From positions 1 to 57,042 of the forward strand of contig JANQJB010000111.1 in the NCBI GenBank assembly GCA_028281865.1: a stretch of DNA of 57,042 nt. The letters run 5' to 3'. Below the pieces are notes generated by a model. The model saw only the letters and a list, made by a program, of their open reading frames with translations. It had not been told where the DNA came from and ran no database searches. Position numbers and translations under genes: made by a program. This document shows, one piece after another, positions 36,061 through 44,857 of the stretch (positions are counted from its first letter, which is position 1; each line of letters starts with the position of its first letter). Source of the stretch: Marinagarivorans sp. (lineage in GTDB: Bacteria > Pseudomonadota > Gammaproteobacteria > Pseudomonadales > Cellvibrionaceae).

Positions 36061-37143
36061 ATGACTGAGGCGCTATTACCCGACTGGATGGTGAGTGGAA
36101 ACCAATTTCGCTACAACCCATTGACGGGAGAAAAAGTACAAGTATCGACCGAACGATTGCTGCGGGCCTGGGGGGGTGAAGTATCTGCAATTCCCAAAGA
36201 AAAGATTGATGAATATGTTAGTGACTGCCCTTTTTGCCCCGGCAATAAACGCAAGAGTGGCGAAACTGCTCCTACAAAGCTTGAAGAATATCCTTATGCG
36301 TTTGCCAATGATACTGCTGCGCTGAAACCGCGTAATGACGGTGATGCTCTCGATGGCTACAGCGACCCAACCGGGATTTACCGAGCTGAGCCTGCTTATG
36401 GAACCTGTGAGGTAATTATTCACCACCCCCGCCATGACTTAACGCTTGCAACGATAGAGCGTGCGCATGCGGTTAAGGTATTTCGCTTGTGGGCTGAACG
36501 TTATCGTGAATTGGGCGCTAAGCCTTATATTAATTACGTTAATATTTTTGAAAATTTCTTGTTTGGTTCGAGCATGCGTCATCCACACAATCAACTGTGG
36601 GCATCATCGGCTGTTTCACCGATTCAAGAAAAAATACTCAGTAATATCGCCGGTTATCAAAAGCAATATGGAAAACATCTAATTCAAACCATTGCAGAGG
36701 AAGAAATTAAACAAGAAGATCGTGTGGTTTTTCAAAACGATGATTTTATTGGCATTGTACCGTTTTGGGCTGTATGGCCATTTGAAATGATGATTATGCC
36801 AAAAACGCCAAAAAACTCTTTACTCGACTTAAATGAAAGAGAGCTGGAGCATTTTACCGAAGCCTATGTGACCGCTATAGAGAAGCTTAATGCGTTATTT
36901 GGCGGGGACTGTCCGTACAGCGCGGGCCTTTATCAGGCGCCGACCGATGGTGGAGATTATGCAGGCGTTATGTATTTAATGTTTCGCCCACCGGTGCTGC
37001 GCGACATACGCACAATGAAGTGGATGGTAGGCTATGAATTAATGGCCATGTCTCAGCGAGACTTAACACCCGAAGCCGCAGCGTTTTTATTGCGCAACCC
37101 GGGCGGTTGGGAAGAGTTTAAAGAAAAGTTTATACACCAGTAG
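36061..37143 (+). CDS. galT: Galactose-1-phosphate uridylyltransferase
   Basis: A 360-aa HIT-superfamily enzyme exchanging UMP between UDP-glucose and galactose-1-phosphate. Zinc-type CPFCPGN (C56, C59) and the active-site HPHNQLW (His176 as the nucleophile by family analogy) are present; the usual Gly of HPHGQ is Asn here. Further motifs include VPFWAVWPFEMMI and AGLYQAPTDGG. It follows galK after 84 bp. UDP-galactose 4-epimerase (galE) is not in the window, so the Leloir cycle must be completed from elsewhere. Confidence 0.93.
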   Translation: MTEALLPDWMVSGNQFRYNPLTGEKVQVSTERLLRAWGGEVSAIPKEKIDEYVSDCPFCPGNKRKSGETAPTKLEEYPYAFANDTAALKPRNDGDALDGYSDPTGIYRAEPAYGTCEVIIHHPRHDLTLATIERAHAVKVFRLWAERYRELGAKPYINYVNIFENFLFGSSMRHPHNQLWASSAVSPIQEKILSNIAGYQKQYGKHLIQTIAEEEIKQEDRVVFQNDDFIGIVPFWAVWPFEMMIMPKTPKNSLLDLNERELEHFTEAYVTAIEKLNALFGGDCPYSAGLYQAPTDGGDYAGVMYLMFRPPVLRDIRTMKWMVGYELMAMSQRDLTPEAAAFLLRNPGGWEEFKEKFIHQ

Positions 37144-37244
37144 TGTAGCAAGCATATTTAATTGGCAATATTAATTATGCAATAAAGATTTGTCGGAAGG
37201 CTGTACAGACTTGAAGTAAAAACCCGATAAAAATTAAAACACTG

Positions 37245-37276
37245 ATACTCAAACAAACTAATATTCAAACAAACTT
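37245..37276 (+). repeat. 16-bp tandem repeat before the second mutarotase
   Basis: ATACTCAAACAAACTA at 37245-37260 and ATATTCAAACAAACTT at 37261-37276 differ at two positions. They sit directly upstream of the Shine-Dalgarno TTAGGA of the exported mutarotase gene; likely a recent duplication in the leader. Confidence 0.6.
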
Positions 37277-37288
37277 AGGACCAAAACA

Positions 37289-38545
37289 ATGTTTAAACAC
37301 ATAACACAATTCACAGCTGTACGGGGGACATTTGTTGGTTTAGTTGCACTGGGCATCGCGTGTGGCCTTGTAGCGTGTGGTAAAGAAGAGGCTAAGCCAA
37401 GTGAGACAGCGGATGCAGCCAAAGCCACTGAAGTAAAAGCCGAAAAAACTGCGGCTGCAAGCGGTATAACGGTAACGAGCGAAAAGTGGGGAGAGGCAGA
37501 TGGCAAGACTATCAACCTTTATACACTGAAAAACTCTAAAGGTATGACTGTTCAGGCCATTAATTGGGGCGCTTATATTACTTCGGTAATTGTTCCCGAT
37601 AAAAATGGAAATTTTGAAGAGGTTACAATTGGGTACGATACATGGGAAGAATATTACAACGATAATAGCTACTCCGGCCCGATTGTCGGTCGCTTTGGCA
37701 ACCGAATTGCAAAAGGTAAATTCACGATTGATGGTGTTGAATATAATGTCACTCGTAATAACGGCGGCCCTAATAATGATATCAACCAGTTGCATGGTGG
37801 CCTTAAAGGTTTGCATAAGCGCGCTTGGGATGCGAAGCAAGTAAAAAATGGTGTTGAGATGAGCTATCTTTCGCCCGATGGTGAAGAAGGTTATCCCGGT
37901 AATTTAAATATTAAGTTAACTATCACGCTAAACGAATCGAATGAACTTCGATTAGACTACGAAGCGACCACTGATAAGAAAACCCCTGTTAATCTGACCT
38001 GGCATGCTTATTTTAATTTGTCCGGAAATATGCAGCGCGATATCGAAGGACATTTGCTTACAATGGCGGCGGACAAAACTACCCCTGTTGACGACACGTT
38101 AATTCCATACGGAAACTTAGCGTCGGTTGAGGGCACGCCATTCGATTTCCAAGCACCTACGGCTATAGGCAAGAATATTCGTGTCGCCGATGAGCAGTTG
38201 AAAAAAGGTGGTGGTCAAGATAAGGAATACGGCGGCTACGATCATAACTGGGTGTTCTCTGAGTGGGATGGTTCCTTGAAAAATCAAGTGACACTTTACG
38301 ACCCTGAAAGTGGGCGCTATATGGATATTTATACCGAGGAGCCAGCGATACAATTTTATGCGGGCAACTTCATGGACGGCAGTGTAAAAGCGCGGGGAGG
38401 TAAGCCGGTTAACCATCGTTATGGTATGGCACTTGAGCCGCAGCATTTTCCAGATTCGCCAAATCACCCGAACTTTCCCAACACAATTCTTGCGCCGGGA
38501 GAAACTTATCAAACCACCTCGGTGTATAAGTTTGGCGTAAAGTGA
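37289..38545 (+). CDS. Exported GalM-type aldose epimerase, lipoprotein
   Basis: A 418-aa mutarotase homologue with its own signal and lipobox (LVAC, Cys at about 30), followed by an Ala/Glu/Lys-rich linker to about residue 60. The GalM body is then collinear with the cytoplasmic paralogue: FGNRIAKGKF, LTWHAYFNLSG with the catalytic His, GYDHNWVFSEW and LEPQHFPDSPN with the catalytic Glu. It acts outside the inner membrane and could speed anomer conversion of galactose before the symporter. The paralogue pair flanks galK-galT. It ends in a strong terminator. Confidence 0.9.
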   Translation: MFKHITQFTAVRGTFVGLVALGIACGLVACGKEEAKPSETADAAKATEVKAEKTAAASGITVTSEKWGEADGKTINLYTLKNSKGMTVQAINWGAYITSVIVPDKNGNFEEVTIGYDTWEEYYNDNSYSGPIVGRFGNRIAKGKFTIDGVEYNVTRNNGGPNNDINQLHGGLKGLHKRAWDAKQVKNGVEMSYLSPDGEEGYPGNLNIKLTITLNESNELRLDYEATTDKKTPVNLTWHAYFNLSGNMQRDIEGHLLTMAADKTTPVDDTLIPYGNLASVEGTPFDFQAPTAIGKNIRVADEQLKKGGGQDKEYGGYDHNWVFSEWDGSLKNQVTLYDPESGRYMDIYTEEPAIQFYAGNFMDGSVKARGGKPVNHRYGMALEPQHFPDSPNHPNFPNTILAPGETYQTTSVYKFGVK

Positions 38546-38563
38546 TTGCCGTGTTTTAAGTCG

Positions 38564-38589
38564 AACCCCGCATAAAGCGGGGTTTTTTT
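38564..38589 (+). terminator. Strong terminator after exported mutarotase
   Basis: 8-bp perfect stem AACCCCGC/GCGGGGTT, loop ATAAA, followed by a seven-T run. Confidence 0.9.
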
Positions 38590-38613
38590 AACCTTAAATT
38601 TGAAGATTTCGCT

Positions 38614-40146
38614 ATGTTTATTAATAAAAATAATTTTATTGTCTTTGCAATTTTCTTTGTATTTATTCAAGCGTGTTCGGCGCACCAGCACAAATCGCAC
38701 TCGGCAAAATCCAAACCCTATGCTCAGCGCGATGCTGACGCGGTTTCACGGGTTGTTATGCCGGGTAATTATCCTGATCCCTCAATTGTCTTAGTGGGCG
38801 ATATTTATTATCTAACGCACAATACCGACGATAATAATCCTGGCTTACCGGTTTGGAAATCGAAAGATATGATGAACTGGGAAAAAGTAACCAATGTATT
38901 AGATCGTCATATTGGCGCAGTGTGGGCGCCGGATATTATTTTTTATAAAAATAAATTTTATATTTATTTTACTGTGATGCGCCCATCAGGTGACCTTAAA
39001 AACTATGTCGTTACAGCGGATAAAGCTGAGGGACCTTGGACTCAGCCAGTTATGTTAGAAGTAGACGGTATCGACCCTGGACATATCGCTACGCCGGAGG
39101 GAAAACGTTATATTTATATGAGTAAAGGCTTTATCGCCGAGCTGGATGCAAGCGGTACAAAAGTGGTGTCTCCTCAGCGCCATGTTTACGATGGTTGGGA
39201 AATTCCAAAAGAATGGCACATTGAATGTTTCTGTGCCGAATCGCCAAAATTGATTTATCAGCGCGGCTATTATTATTTAATTACAGCTCAAGGTGGAACA
39301 GCGGGGCCGGCCACGAGCCATATGGCGGTTGCTGCGCGCTCAAAAAATATTGATGGCCCTTGGGAGAATTCTCCGCACAATCCTGTAGTCCGCACTTGGA
39401 GTCGCAATGAACGCTGGTGGTCGAAAGGTCATGGAACCCTGCTGCGAGATAAAAATGGCGATTGGCAAATGGTTTATCACGCCTACGAAAAAGACTTTTT
39501 AACACTTGGTCGTCAAGTCGTCGTTGCTCCCATCGTTTGGACCGACGATGATTGGTTCCATGTTGGTTCCTCGACAAAATTAACCGATGTAAAAGGCCGC
39601 TCCTGGAGAGATGATTTTAAACGCAGTGATATATCGCCTTACCTGGCTTTTTTAAGCAAAGATAATGTTGAAGAAGATTATCGTGTAAAGAAAGGGCAAC
39701 TTGTATTAAAAGCGCAGGGTGAAAAGATTGAAGATAAAAATACGCTGCTTGCAAATGCCGAACACAAGTCCTATGAAATTATTACGCGGGTCAGGGTTGA
39801 TAAAGGTGTGACAGCTGGCTTAACGCTGTATTACAACGACCAATATAATGGTGGCGTTGCAGTTGATGCGAAAAAAATCAGCCAGCTAATCAAAGGCAAC
39901 CCCTGGCCACATACAATCGATAAAAAGAAAAAGTCTGTATGGTTAAAAATCCATAACGACGCGCATAATATTGCGATGTATTACAGCTACGATGGCAAAC
40001 AATGGGAAAAATTTGATTTTGGCATGGAAATTTCCGGCTTTCATCACAATACGCTTGGTTCGTTTAGAAGTGTTCGCGCGGGTATGTTTGCTTTTGGTAA
40101 AGGCGAGGCTAAATTCGATTTCTTTGAATATAGAGGTTTGGATTAA
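38614..40146 (+). CDS. GH43-family glycosidase, lipoprotein
   Basis: A 510-aa lipoprotein (lipobox FIQAC, Cys at about 21). The five-bladed propeller of GH43 is suggested by GNYPDPSIVLVGDIYYLTHN (catalytic base Asp near residue 55), VWAPDIIFYKNKFYIYFT, DGIDPGHIATPEGKRY and the acid Glu in CAESPKLIY. The C-terminal 160 aa form a lectin-like beta-sandwich domain. GH43 members cleave arabinans, xylans or beta-1,3-galactans; galactoside is favoured by the neighbours but not shown. The strong terminator before it means it has its own promoter or relies on read-through. Confidence 0.88.
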   Translation: MFINKNNFIVFAIFFVFIQACSAHQHKSHSAKSKPYAQRDADAVSRVVMPGNYPDPSIVLVGDIYYLTHNTDDNNPGLPVWKSKDMMNWEKVTNVLDRHIGAVWAPDIIFYKNKFYIYFTVMRPSGDLKNYVVTADKAEGPWTQPVMLEVDGIDPGHIATPEGKRYIYMSKGFIAELDASGTKVVSPQRHVYDGWEIPKEWHIECFCAESPKLIYQRGYYYLITAQGGTAGPATSHMAVAARSKNIDGPWENSPHNPVVRTWSRNERWWSKGHGTLLRDKNGDWQMVYHAYEKDFLTLGRQVVVAPIVWTDDDWFHVGSSTKLTDVKGRSWRDDFKRSDISPYLAFLSKDNVEEDYRVKKGQLVLKAQGEKIEDKNTLLANAEHKSYEIITRVRVDKGVTAGLTLYYNDQYNGGVAVDAKKISQLIKGNPWPHTIDKKKKSVWLKIHNDAHNIAMYYSYDGKQWEKFDFGMEISGFHHNTLGSFRSVRAGMFAFGKGEAKFDFFEYRGLD

Positions 40147-40195
40147 TCAAGTTTCACATTTGTTGATTTAGTCTAAATATATCTTGTTTTCAATA

Positions 40196-40228
40196 GCGCC
40201 GGCGGTGATGCCGGCGCAATTATTTTTG
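40196..40228 (+). terminator. Terminator after GH43 gene
   Basis: 8-bp perfect stem GCGCCGGC/GCCGGCGC (40196-40203, 40210-40217) with loop GGTGAT, followed by a T-rich stretch. Confidence 0.8.
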
Positions 40229-40241
40229 CAATAAAATAATT

Positions 40242-40514
40242 ATGGATATCAAACTTTTCTCGACGATTTTTATTGCCGTTTTTATTGCTGAACTGGGTGA
40301 CAAGACTCAGCTGGCAACCTTTTTGTTTGCCGCTGATAAGCAGGCCAGTCGTTGGTTAGTATTTGCTGCAGCAGCAACTGCCTTGATATTTGCGACAGCT
40401 ATTGGCGTACTAGCGGGTAGTGTGGTGGCAGATAAGGTTGACGAAAAATTACTTTCCTACGTTGCTGGCGCTGGGTTTATATTAATTGGTGCCTATACCA
40501 TTTATCGCGCCTAA
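40242..40514 (+). CDS. TMEM165/GDT1 (UPF0016) family half-size membrane protein
   Basis: A 90-aa protein with about three hydrophobic helices. The family signature ELGDKTQLAT lies at about residues 16-25. Canonical members have two such repeats (about 190 aa) and transport Mn or Ca; this protein has only one and would need to dimerise. Single-repeat versions are known in bacteria. It stands alone between the GH43 terminator and an unrelated lipoprotein gene. The ion is not deducible. Confidence 0.85.
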   Translation: MDIKLFSTIFIAVFIAELGDKTQLATFLFAADKQASRWLVFAAAATALIFATAIGVLAGSVVADKVDEKLLSYVAGAGFILIGAYTIYRA

Positions 40515-40793
40515 CGCCAAAGCCCGTTTGAGTAGCGATTAAGATGCCAGGCTTCGCAAAAATAAATCTTACTCAAAATCTAATTCGAGAAACTGCTATA
40601 GTCTATTAGCCAAATTGACTCTAGGCAAAGCTTTAAGTCAATCACTATTTCAAGCATTGGGGATATCTCAAATCGTATTTTGTGATACGGTGAACAAAAC
40701 CCGTTCAACTAGTTAGAATCAAAATTCCTTAATTGTGCGTAAACTTGAACGAATTTGTTTAGATGCAGCGTAACGCCAGTGGTGGGGCTTGCC

Positions 40794-41921
40794 ATGAGAG
40801 TATTCAACTTATTGATTTTATTGCCGTTAGTCGCCTTGCTTTCGGCCTGTGGGGGAGAAAGCAAACCTCCAGTTGACGGAGGGCACTTCAATCCAAGCAG
40901 TGCGCAAGTAAATCAGAGCGTAGTTTGCCCATCGGCTCCTGCACTAAATGTGCCTGATCAGACCGATAGTGTTCGATATAACTTTGACCAACTTAACGAA
41001 GTACTTAAAGCTGAAGGGCTTATTGGTTTAGTTCATGGCGCTGTCAATATCAATCAGCAATTTGTGTTTGCCTTTGAACCAACGGGTAACATTTTTAATA
41101 TTGAGCGCATGAGTTTATCGAGTGACGACGCACAAGTTCGTTCGGTACTTGGCACTTTGAATCGCCATGATGTTATTCGAGTAAAAGGCGAAATACTTGA
41201 TAATGAAAGATCGTTGCGGCATATAAAGGTTAGTGAAATTTCGATAGATCAACGTTATCCGACGCCGCAAAATTACAATCACGATATTGATGAAAATCTT
41301 TTTGACGGGCGCGATAAGGTTCGCATGTTGGGTAAGGTCCATGCGGTATTTGCGGGTGGCTCGGGCTTGGCGTTCGAGCACGAAGATATGATTTTGCCGG
41401 TTATTGTGAGTCCCAGTTTAATACCTGAAACAGAAAGACTGTTTCGCAATGATAAATTGGTTTTAAATTTAACGTTGCGCAGAACACCCGGTGCGCCACT
41501 TCATTTTTATACGGACGAGTCTGCCGAAAACCCGATAGAGCTTGTAGATTCGATGGCCAATTGTCACGGGCATCCAACCACGTTAAACGGTGAGCTTGTA
41601 CGTTTTCTCCAAAGCCCGCAAATTAATACAGATGTTTACGCTGTTAAGGTTAGAGACAGTAATAATATTGTTAGGAATTTTACCTTTTTCCCCGACGCAG
41701 ATTTTAGCTCGCCAAATTTTGTTGAATTATTTAATAACTTGAACGATAAAGCTGCCGCGGCTTGGACGGAGGGTGCAGCTACCGCGCAACCCGCGCGTAA
41801 TCATATGGTGAACCCGCAAATACAAGTCACGGTTAAAGGGCGAATGAATATCGTCACTAACGATCAGGCCAATCCTCAAATTTATATCAGCAAAGTTGAA
41901 GACTTGACCTTTAGTCAGTAA
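40794..41921 (+). CDS. Lipoprotein of unknown function, OB-like repeats
   Basis: A 375-aa lipoprotein; lipobox LLSACGGES places lipid Cys near residue 19. ATG 40794 is used because the signal peptide starts there; an in-frame TTG upstream (40755) would give an over-long N-region. Several beta-rich segments resemble OB-fold strands (VIRVKGEILDNERSLRHIKVSEI; KVRMLGKVHAVF; VTVKGRMNIV), a pattern also found in DUF5666-like periplasmic proteins. No catalytic motif was seen. The gene is monocistronic. Confidence 0.7.
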   Translation: MRVFNLLILLPLVALLSACGGESKPPVDGGHFNPSSAQVNQSVVCPSAPALNVPDQTDSVRYNFDQLNEVLKAEGLIGLVHGAVNINQQFVFAFEPTGNIFNIERMSLSSDDAQVRSVLGTLNRHDVIRVKGEILDNERSLRHIKVSEISIDQRYPTPQNYNHDIDENLFDGRDKVRMLGKVHAVFAGGSGLAFEHEDMILPVIVSPSLIPETERLFRNDKLVLNLTLRRTPGAPLHFYTDESAENPIELVDSMANCHGHPTTLNGELVRFLQSPQINTDVYAVKVRDSNNIVRNFTFFPDADFSSPNFVELFNNLNDKAAAAWTEGAATAQPARNHMVNPQIQVTVKGRMNIVTNDQANPQIYISKVEDLTFSQ

Positions 41922-42232
41922 CCGGGACTATCTTTTTCTTTTCGCAATTGTAAAGCGCAGTTGGAATTTTTTGAGGGTCTGTCCCTTGGGTTCCTGTAGG
42001 GACACGTTTAACACGTTCTGCATGTATCATCATTTTGTGTGCTGAGGCGCTCTATAGCGAAATATGTTACGAATTGCCACACAGTCACTAGACACCGGTG
42101 TCACTTTGGCGCAGAATGCGGTCAAATTTTAAGCGTATTTCGATTAACTCAATATGTATATTTCGACTGGCTCAATATATATTTTGATCGGTTTAATATG
42201 TGCATTTTAATTGACTCAAATGGTGAATCAGG
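41922..42232. promoter_or_regulatory. Upstream region of poly-Ser lipoprotein gene
   Basis: No gene was seen. It contains a 7-bp stem TGTCCCT/AGGGACA at 41980-42004 and four degenerate TATTTnGAnnnnnTnAATAT-like repeats at 42136-42223. Confidence 0.5.
42136..42223 (+). repeat. Four degenerate 21-23-bp phased repeats
   Basis: Units begin at 42136, 42159, 42180 and 42203, for example TATTTCGATTAACTCAATATG and TATTTTGATCGGTTTAATATG. Steps of 23, 21 and 23 bp, near two helix turns, place all on one face of DNA. The array lies directly before the ATG at 42233. Confidence 0.55.
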
Positions 42233-43849
42233 ATGCTAATAAAGCGACAACTCTTTGTTCCTGCGCTTCTGGTGACGATTTTGGCAGCTTGCGGTGGACA
42301 ATCGGAACCGAAGGGCGAGAGCTCGAACTCCAGCAGCTCATCAAGCTCCAGTAGTTCAACAAGTTCTTCTAATAGTTCTAGTTCTTCCTCAAGTTCAAGT
42401 AGTTCCTCAAGCTCTAGCAGTTCTTCGAGTAGCTCTTCCAGTTCTTCATCGTCGAGTTCCAGCAGCTCCTCTGGTGAGGTGTTGCCGCCGATGGTCAGCT
42501 GTGAGTTGGAAGCAGACTTTGGCAACAGCGGAAATGATTTCAAAGCAACGGTGTTCAACATCGTCAATGACGATAGCCGTGAAGTTGAGAGCTGGACGAT
42601 CACACTCGATTTTGTCTCCGGCAATATCAATGGCAGTGTGGGCGATGTGTTTGCGGACCCTCAAAAACAACAGAAGCTTGCGTCGGTGTCGCGCAATGGG
42701 CTTGTGCTAACGATCTCAAGCGAAGATCCGATCCCGCCAATGACGACGCTACCTATTTACGGTTTGGAGCTAGCGACCGCCGGTGTTAACAATGTTCCCA
42801 CTTGTGAACTTGAGGTAAAAGGTGAGGGCTTTAATGGTGGCGGTGGAAACAACTCCGGAGGCGGTTTTGCTAATGTCACGCAAGAAGAGTTGGACGCCTA
42901 TTTTGTCGATTATCCTTGTGGCGTAGGCTATACAGCAATTGGTAACGGTGGTTGGCCCATGTGTTTTAGAACAGAAGACGGGCAGGCGGCGTGTAAGAGT
43001 GGCGGTGGGACCGATGTCAATATCATTAACTGGAATGATCAAACCCCTGTCGACAACGTTATGCAAGTGACCGGTATGGGGCCAGATCGCTTCATTATGG
43101 TAACGGGTGATGGCGCTGCCTATGCCGGCAAAATTGATACGGGCCTAGACCCAGAAAATGACAAGGTTGTCGATACCGGAGCGATTACAGCGAGCGGCGG
43201 CTTTAAACCGCGCGGCTGTATTATGGTCGATGCGGGCGACAAGCGCGATGTACTGTGTACCTACCAAAATAATCCTTGGGAGCGCCCCGAATTACCAGAG
43301 GATTTTGACGCGGTTCAACTCAGTTCGACATACAGTTTTGACTGCGCGCTAAATCGCAAGGGCGAAGTTTGGTGTTGGGGCGATACGCCGCAAAAATTCG
43401 ATAACATTTGGGACGGCGGTAAACCGGTTCAAATGCCTTTTGACGCGCCGCTAATTAATTTATCAGCTGATCAGACGACGATCTGTGGCATTAGCTACTT
43501 TGGCGGTCCCAAATGTTTATATAGCAGCAGTGACCCACGTTATATGCCGATTGGGCCGAATCTTCAGGGTGAGCAAAGTGTTGTAACCTTGCCGGAAGAT
43601 TTTGAGCCAAATGCGGTGTTGTTCCACGGTGCTTATAGCAAAGGTATTATTGTTAGACAGGATGGTTCGGCTGTCTATTCCACTGGCAATGGGACAACTC
43701 CGCTAAATATTCCTGACATTATTGCGGGAGGTGGTAAACGTCAGTCGGTTTCTGTGTTAACTGCAAGTGGGGACGTGTATGCAGTTGATGGCGGTAATGC
43801 TCAGTTAATTGACAGCCACAAGGCGCAAAATCCTGTTTGTCCGCGTTGA
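42233..43849 (+). CDS. Poly-Ser lipoprotein with CBM2-like and RCC1-like parts
   Basis: A 538-aa lipoprotein (lipobox LAAC, Cys 20). Residues about 31-80 are a serine linker with mixed codons. Residues about 85-200 resemble a carbohydrate-binding module of the CBM2 type: ESWTITLDF for the core strand, then NGLVLTIS, with Trp replacement uncertain. The C-terminal half holds repeats such as DCALNRKGEVWCWGDTP and DGAAYAGKI, typical of RCC1/BNR-like propellers with paired Cys. A surface adhesin or polysaccharide-binding protein is inferred. No catalytic site was seen. Confidence 0.7.
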   Translation: MLIKRQLFVPALLVTILAACGGQSEPKGESSNSSSSSSSSSSTSSSNSSSSSSSSSSSSSSSSSSSSSSSSSSSSSSSSSGEVLPPMVSCELEADFGNSGNDFKATVFNIVNDDSREVESWTITLDFVSGNINGSVGDVFADPQKQQKLASVSRNGLVLTISSEDPIPPMTTLPIYGLELATAGVNNVPTCELEVKGEGFNGGGGNNSGGGFANVTQEELDAYFVDYPCGVGYTAIGNGGWPMCFRTEDGQAACKSGGGTDVNIINWNDQTPVDNVMQVTGMGPDRFIMVTGDGAAYAGKIDTGLDPENDKVVDTGAITASGGFKPRGCIMVDAGDKRDVLCTYQNNPWERPELPEDFDAVQLSSTYSFDCALNRKGEVWCWGDTPQKFDNIWDGGKPVQMPFDAPLINLSADQTTICGISYFGGPKCLYSSSDPRYMPIGPNLQGEQSVVTLPEDFEPNAVLFHGAYSKGIIVRQDGSAVYSTGNGTTPLNIPDIIAGGGKRQSVSVLTASGDVYAVDGGNAQLIDSHKAQNPVCPR

Positions 43850-43903
43850 TTAATGGCTGATATTTTCAAATATTGCTTTGGAAAAAGGGGCTCTTAAAAA
43901 CGC

Positions 43904-44109
43904 ATTGCTGTCCCAAAAAAGCGGAGAGACATGGATTGGGGGTTGTTTTCAAGACCGTCGCGCAGCGAGATGACCTCCATGGAAGGATAGAATACTGTTA
44001 ATGCAGGAGCAATTGTCAGCGCTCGCGCGATCGAGCCTACAAGGATGTATTAAGGGGGGCGCCTAGCCCGTGTTTTGAAAACAACCCCCAATTCATGTCT
44101 CGGTGGTGG
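43904..44109. repeat. Long-hairpin dispersed repeat, copy 2 (long form)
   Basis: A 206-bp copy of the element at 14706-14847. The 18-bp arms ATTGGGGGTTGTTTTCAA (43935-43952) and 44075-44092 are perfectly complementary, and flanks add GAGACATG/CATGTCTC. Against copy 1, GGAGG/CCTCC has become GGGGG/CCCCC on both arms, a compensatory change. About 60 bp of interior (GACCTCCATGGAAGG...) are present only here. Located 55 bp after the lipoprotein gene. Confidence 0.85.
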
Positions 44110-44189
44110 CAAGCAGTAATACTTACTTCTGCCTTTGCCTGCGTGTCATACTGCCTAATCTCTGTACCCTACGAATTCCACATTAATTT

Positions 44190-44822
44190 TTACGCTTCGT
44201 TTAATAGCTGCGGCAAAACTTTCATTGAACTAAAACTGGTAACGCCGTGTAAATCGCATGACTCTCCATACGGATTATAAAAATAAGTTTTTATACCGGC
44301 TGCAACTCCCGACTGGATACCAACTGGGCCGTCATCGATTACTACGCAGTCATGTGGGTGATACCCCATATCTTTTGCGGCGTGTAAATATATACCGGGA
44401 TCAGGTTTCCAAATCCCTACATCGTATGAACTATATAAATTATCATTAAAATATTTTGCTAAGCCACATAATTCAAGAGCATGTTTTATTTTTTTCATCG
44501 GTCCGCTTGAAACTACAGCTTTAGCACCGTCTATTGACTCAAGTACATCTTTAATGCCTTCGATAGGCCGCAATTCTTTATCGAATAGGTTTGAAACAAT
44601 AGCGCGATACTCTGAAACAAAAGAATCAGCTAGTTTGATTTCATATTCGCGTTCAAGCGCTTCTAAAACTAAGGCTAATTTCCAGCCCCTAAAGTTTTTA
44701 ACCAAAATATTTGGATCGAGTTGAATACCCAGTTTCTCAAACATTAAAGCCAAACCGAGATTACATAAAAATTCGCTGTCAACCAAGGTTCCGTCGTTAT
44801 CAAATAGAAAACATTTATTCAT
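44190..44822 (-). CDS. HAD-family sugar-phosphate phosphatase, YieH-like
   Basis: A 210-aa haloacid dehalogenase-like hydrolase. Motif I FDNDGTLVDSE gives the nucleophile Asp, motif II is VVSSGPMKKI, the Lys of motif III is in WKPDPGIYLHAA, and motif IV is VIDDGPVGIQSG. The sequence resembles YieH/YqaB-type beta-phosphoglucomutase-like phosphatases. ATG 44822 is preferred to an in-frame TTG at 44843. The upstream gene (immunity-like) ends 35 bp before it on the same strand. Confidence 0.85.
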   Translation of the reverse strand: MNKCFLFDNDGTLVDSEFLCNLGLALMFEKLGIQLDPNILVKNFRGWKLALVLEALEREYEIKLADSFVSEYRAIVSNLFDKELRPIEGIKDVLESIDGAKAVVSSGPMKKIKHALELCGLAKYFNDNLYSSYDVGIWKPDPGIYLHAAKDMGYHPHDCVVIDDGPVGIQSGVAAGIKTYFYNPYGESCDLHGVTSFSSMKVLPQLLNEA

Positions 44823-44857
44823 ATATCTTGGCGGTTTATTCAAGTAATTTTAAGATT

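Noticed and set aside
42193-42630. Glu/Leu-rich open frame opposite the second poly-Ser tract
   Set aside because: Same antisense artefact of the Ser codons in the lipoprotein gene.
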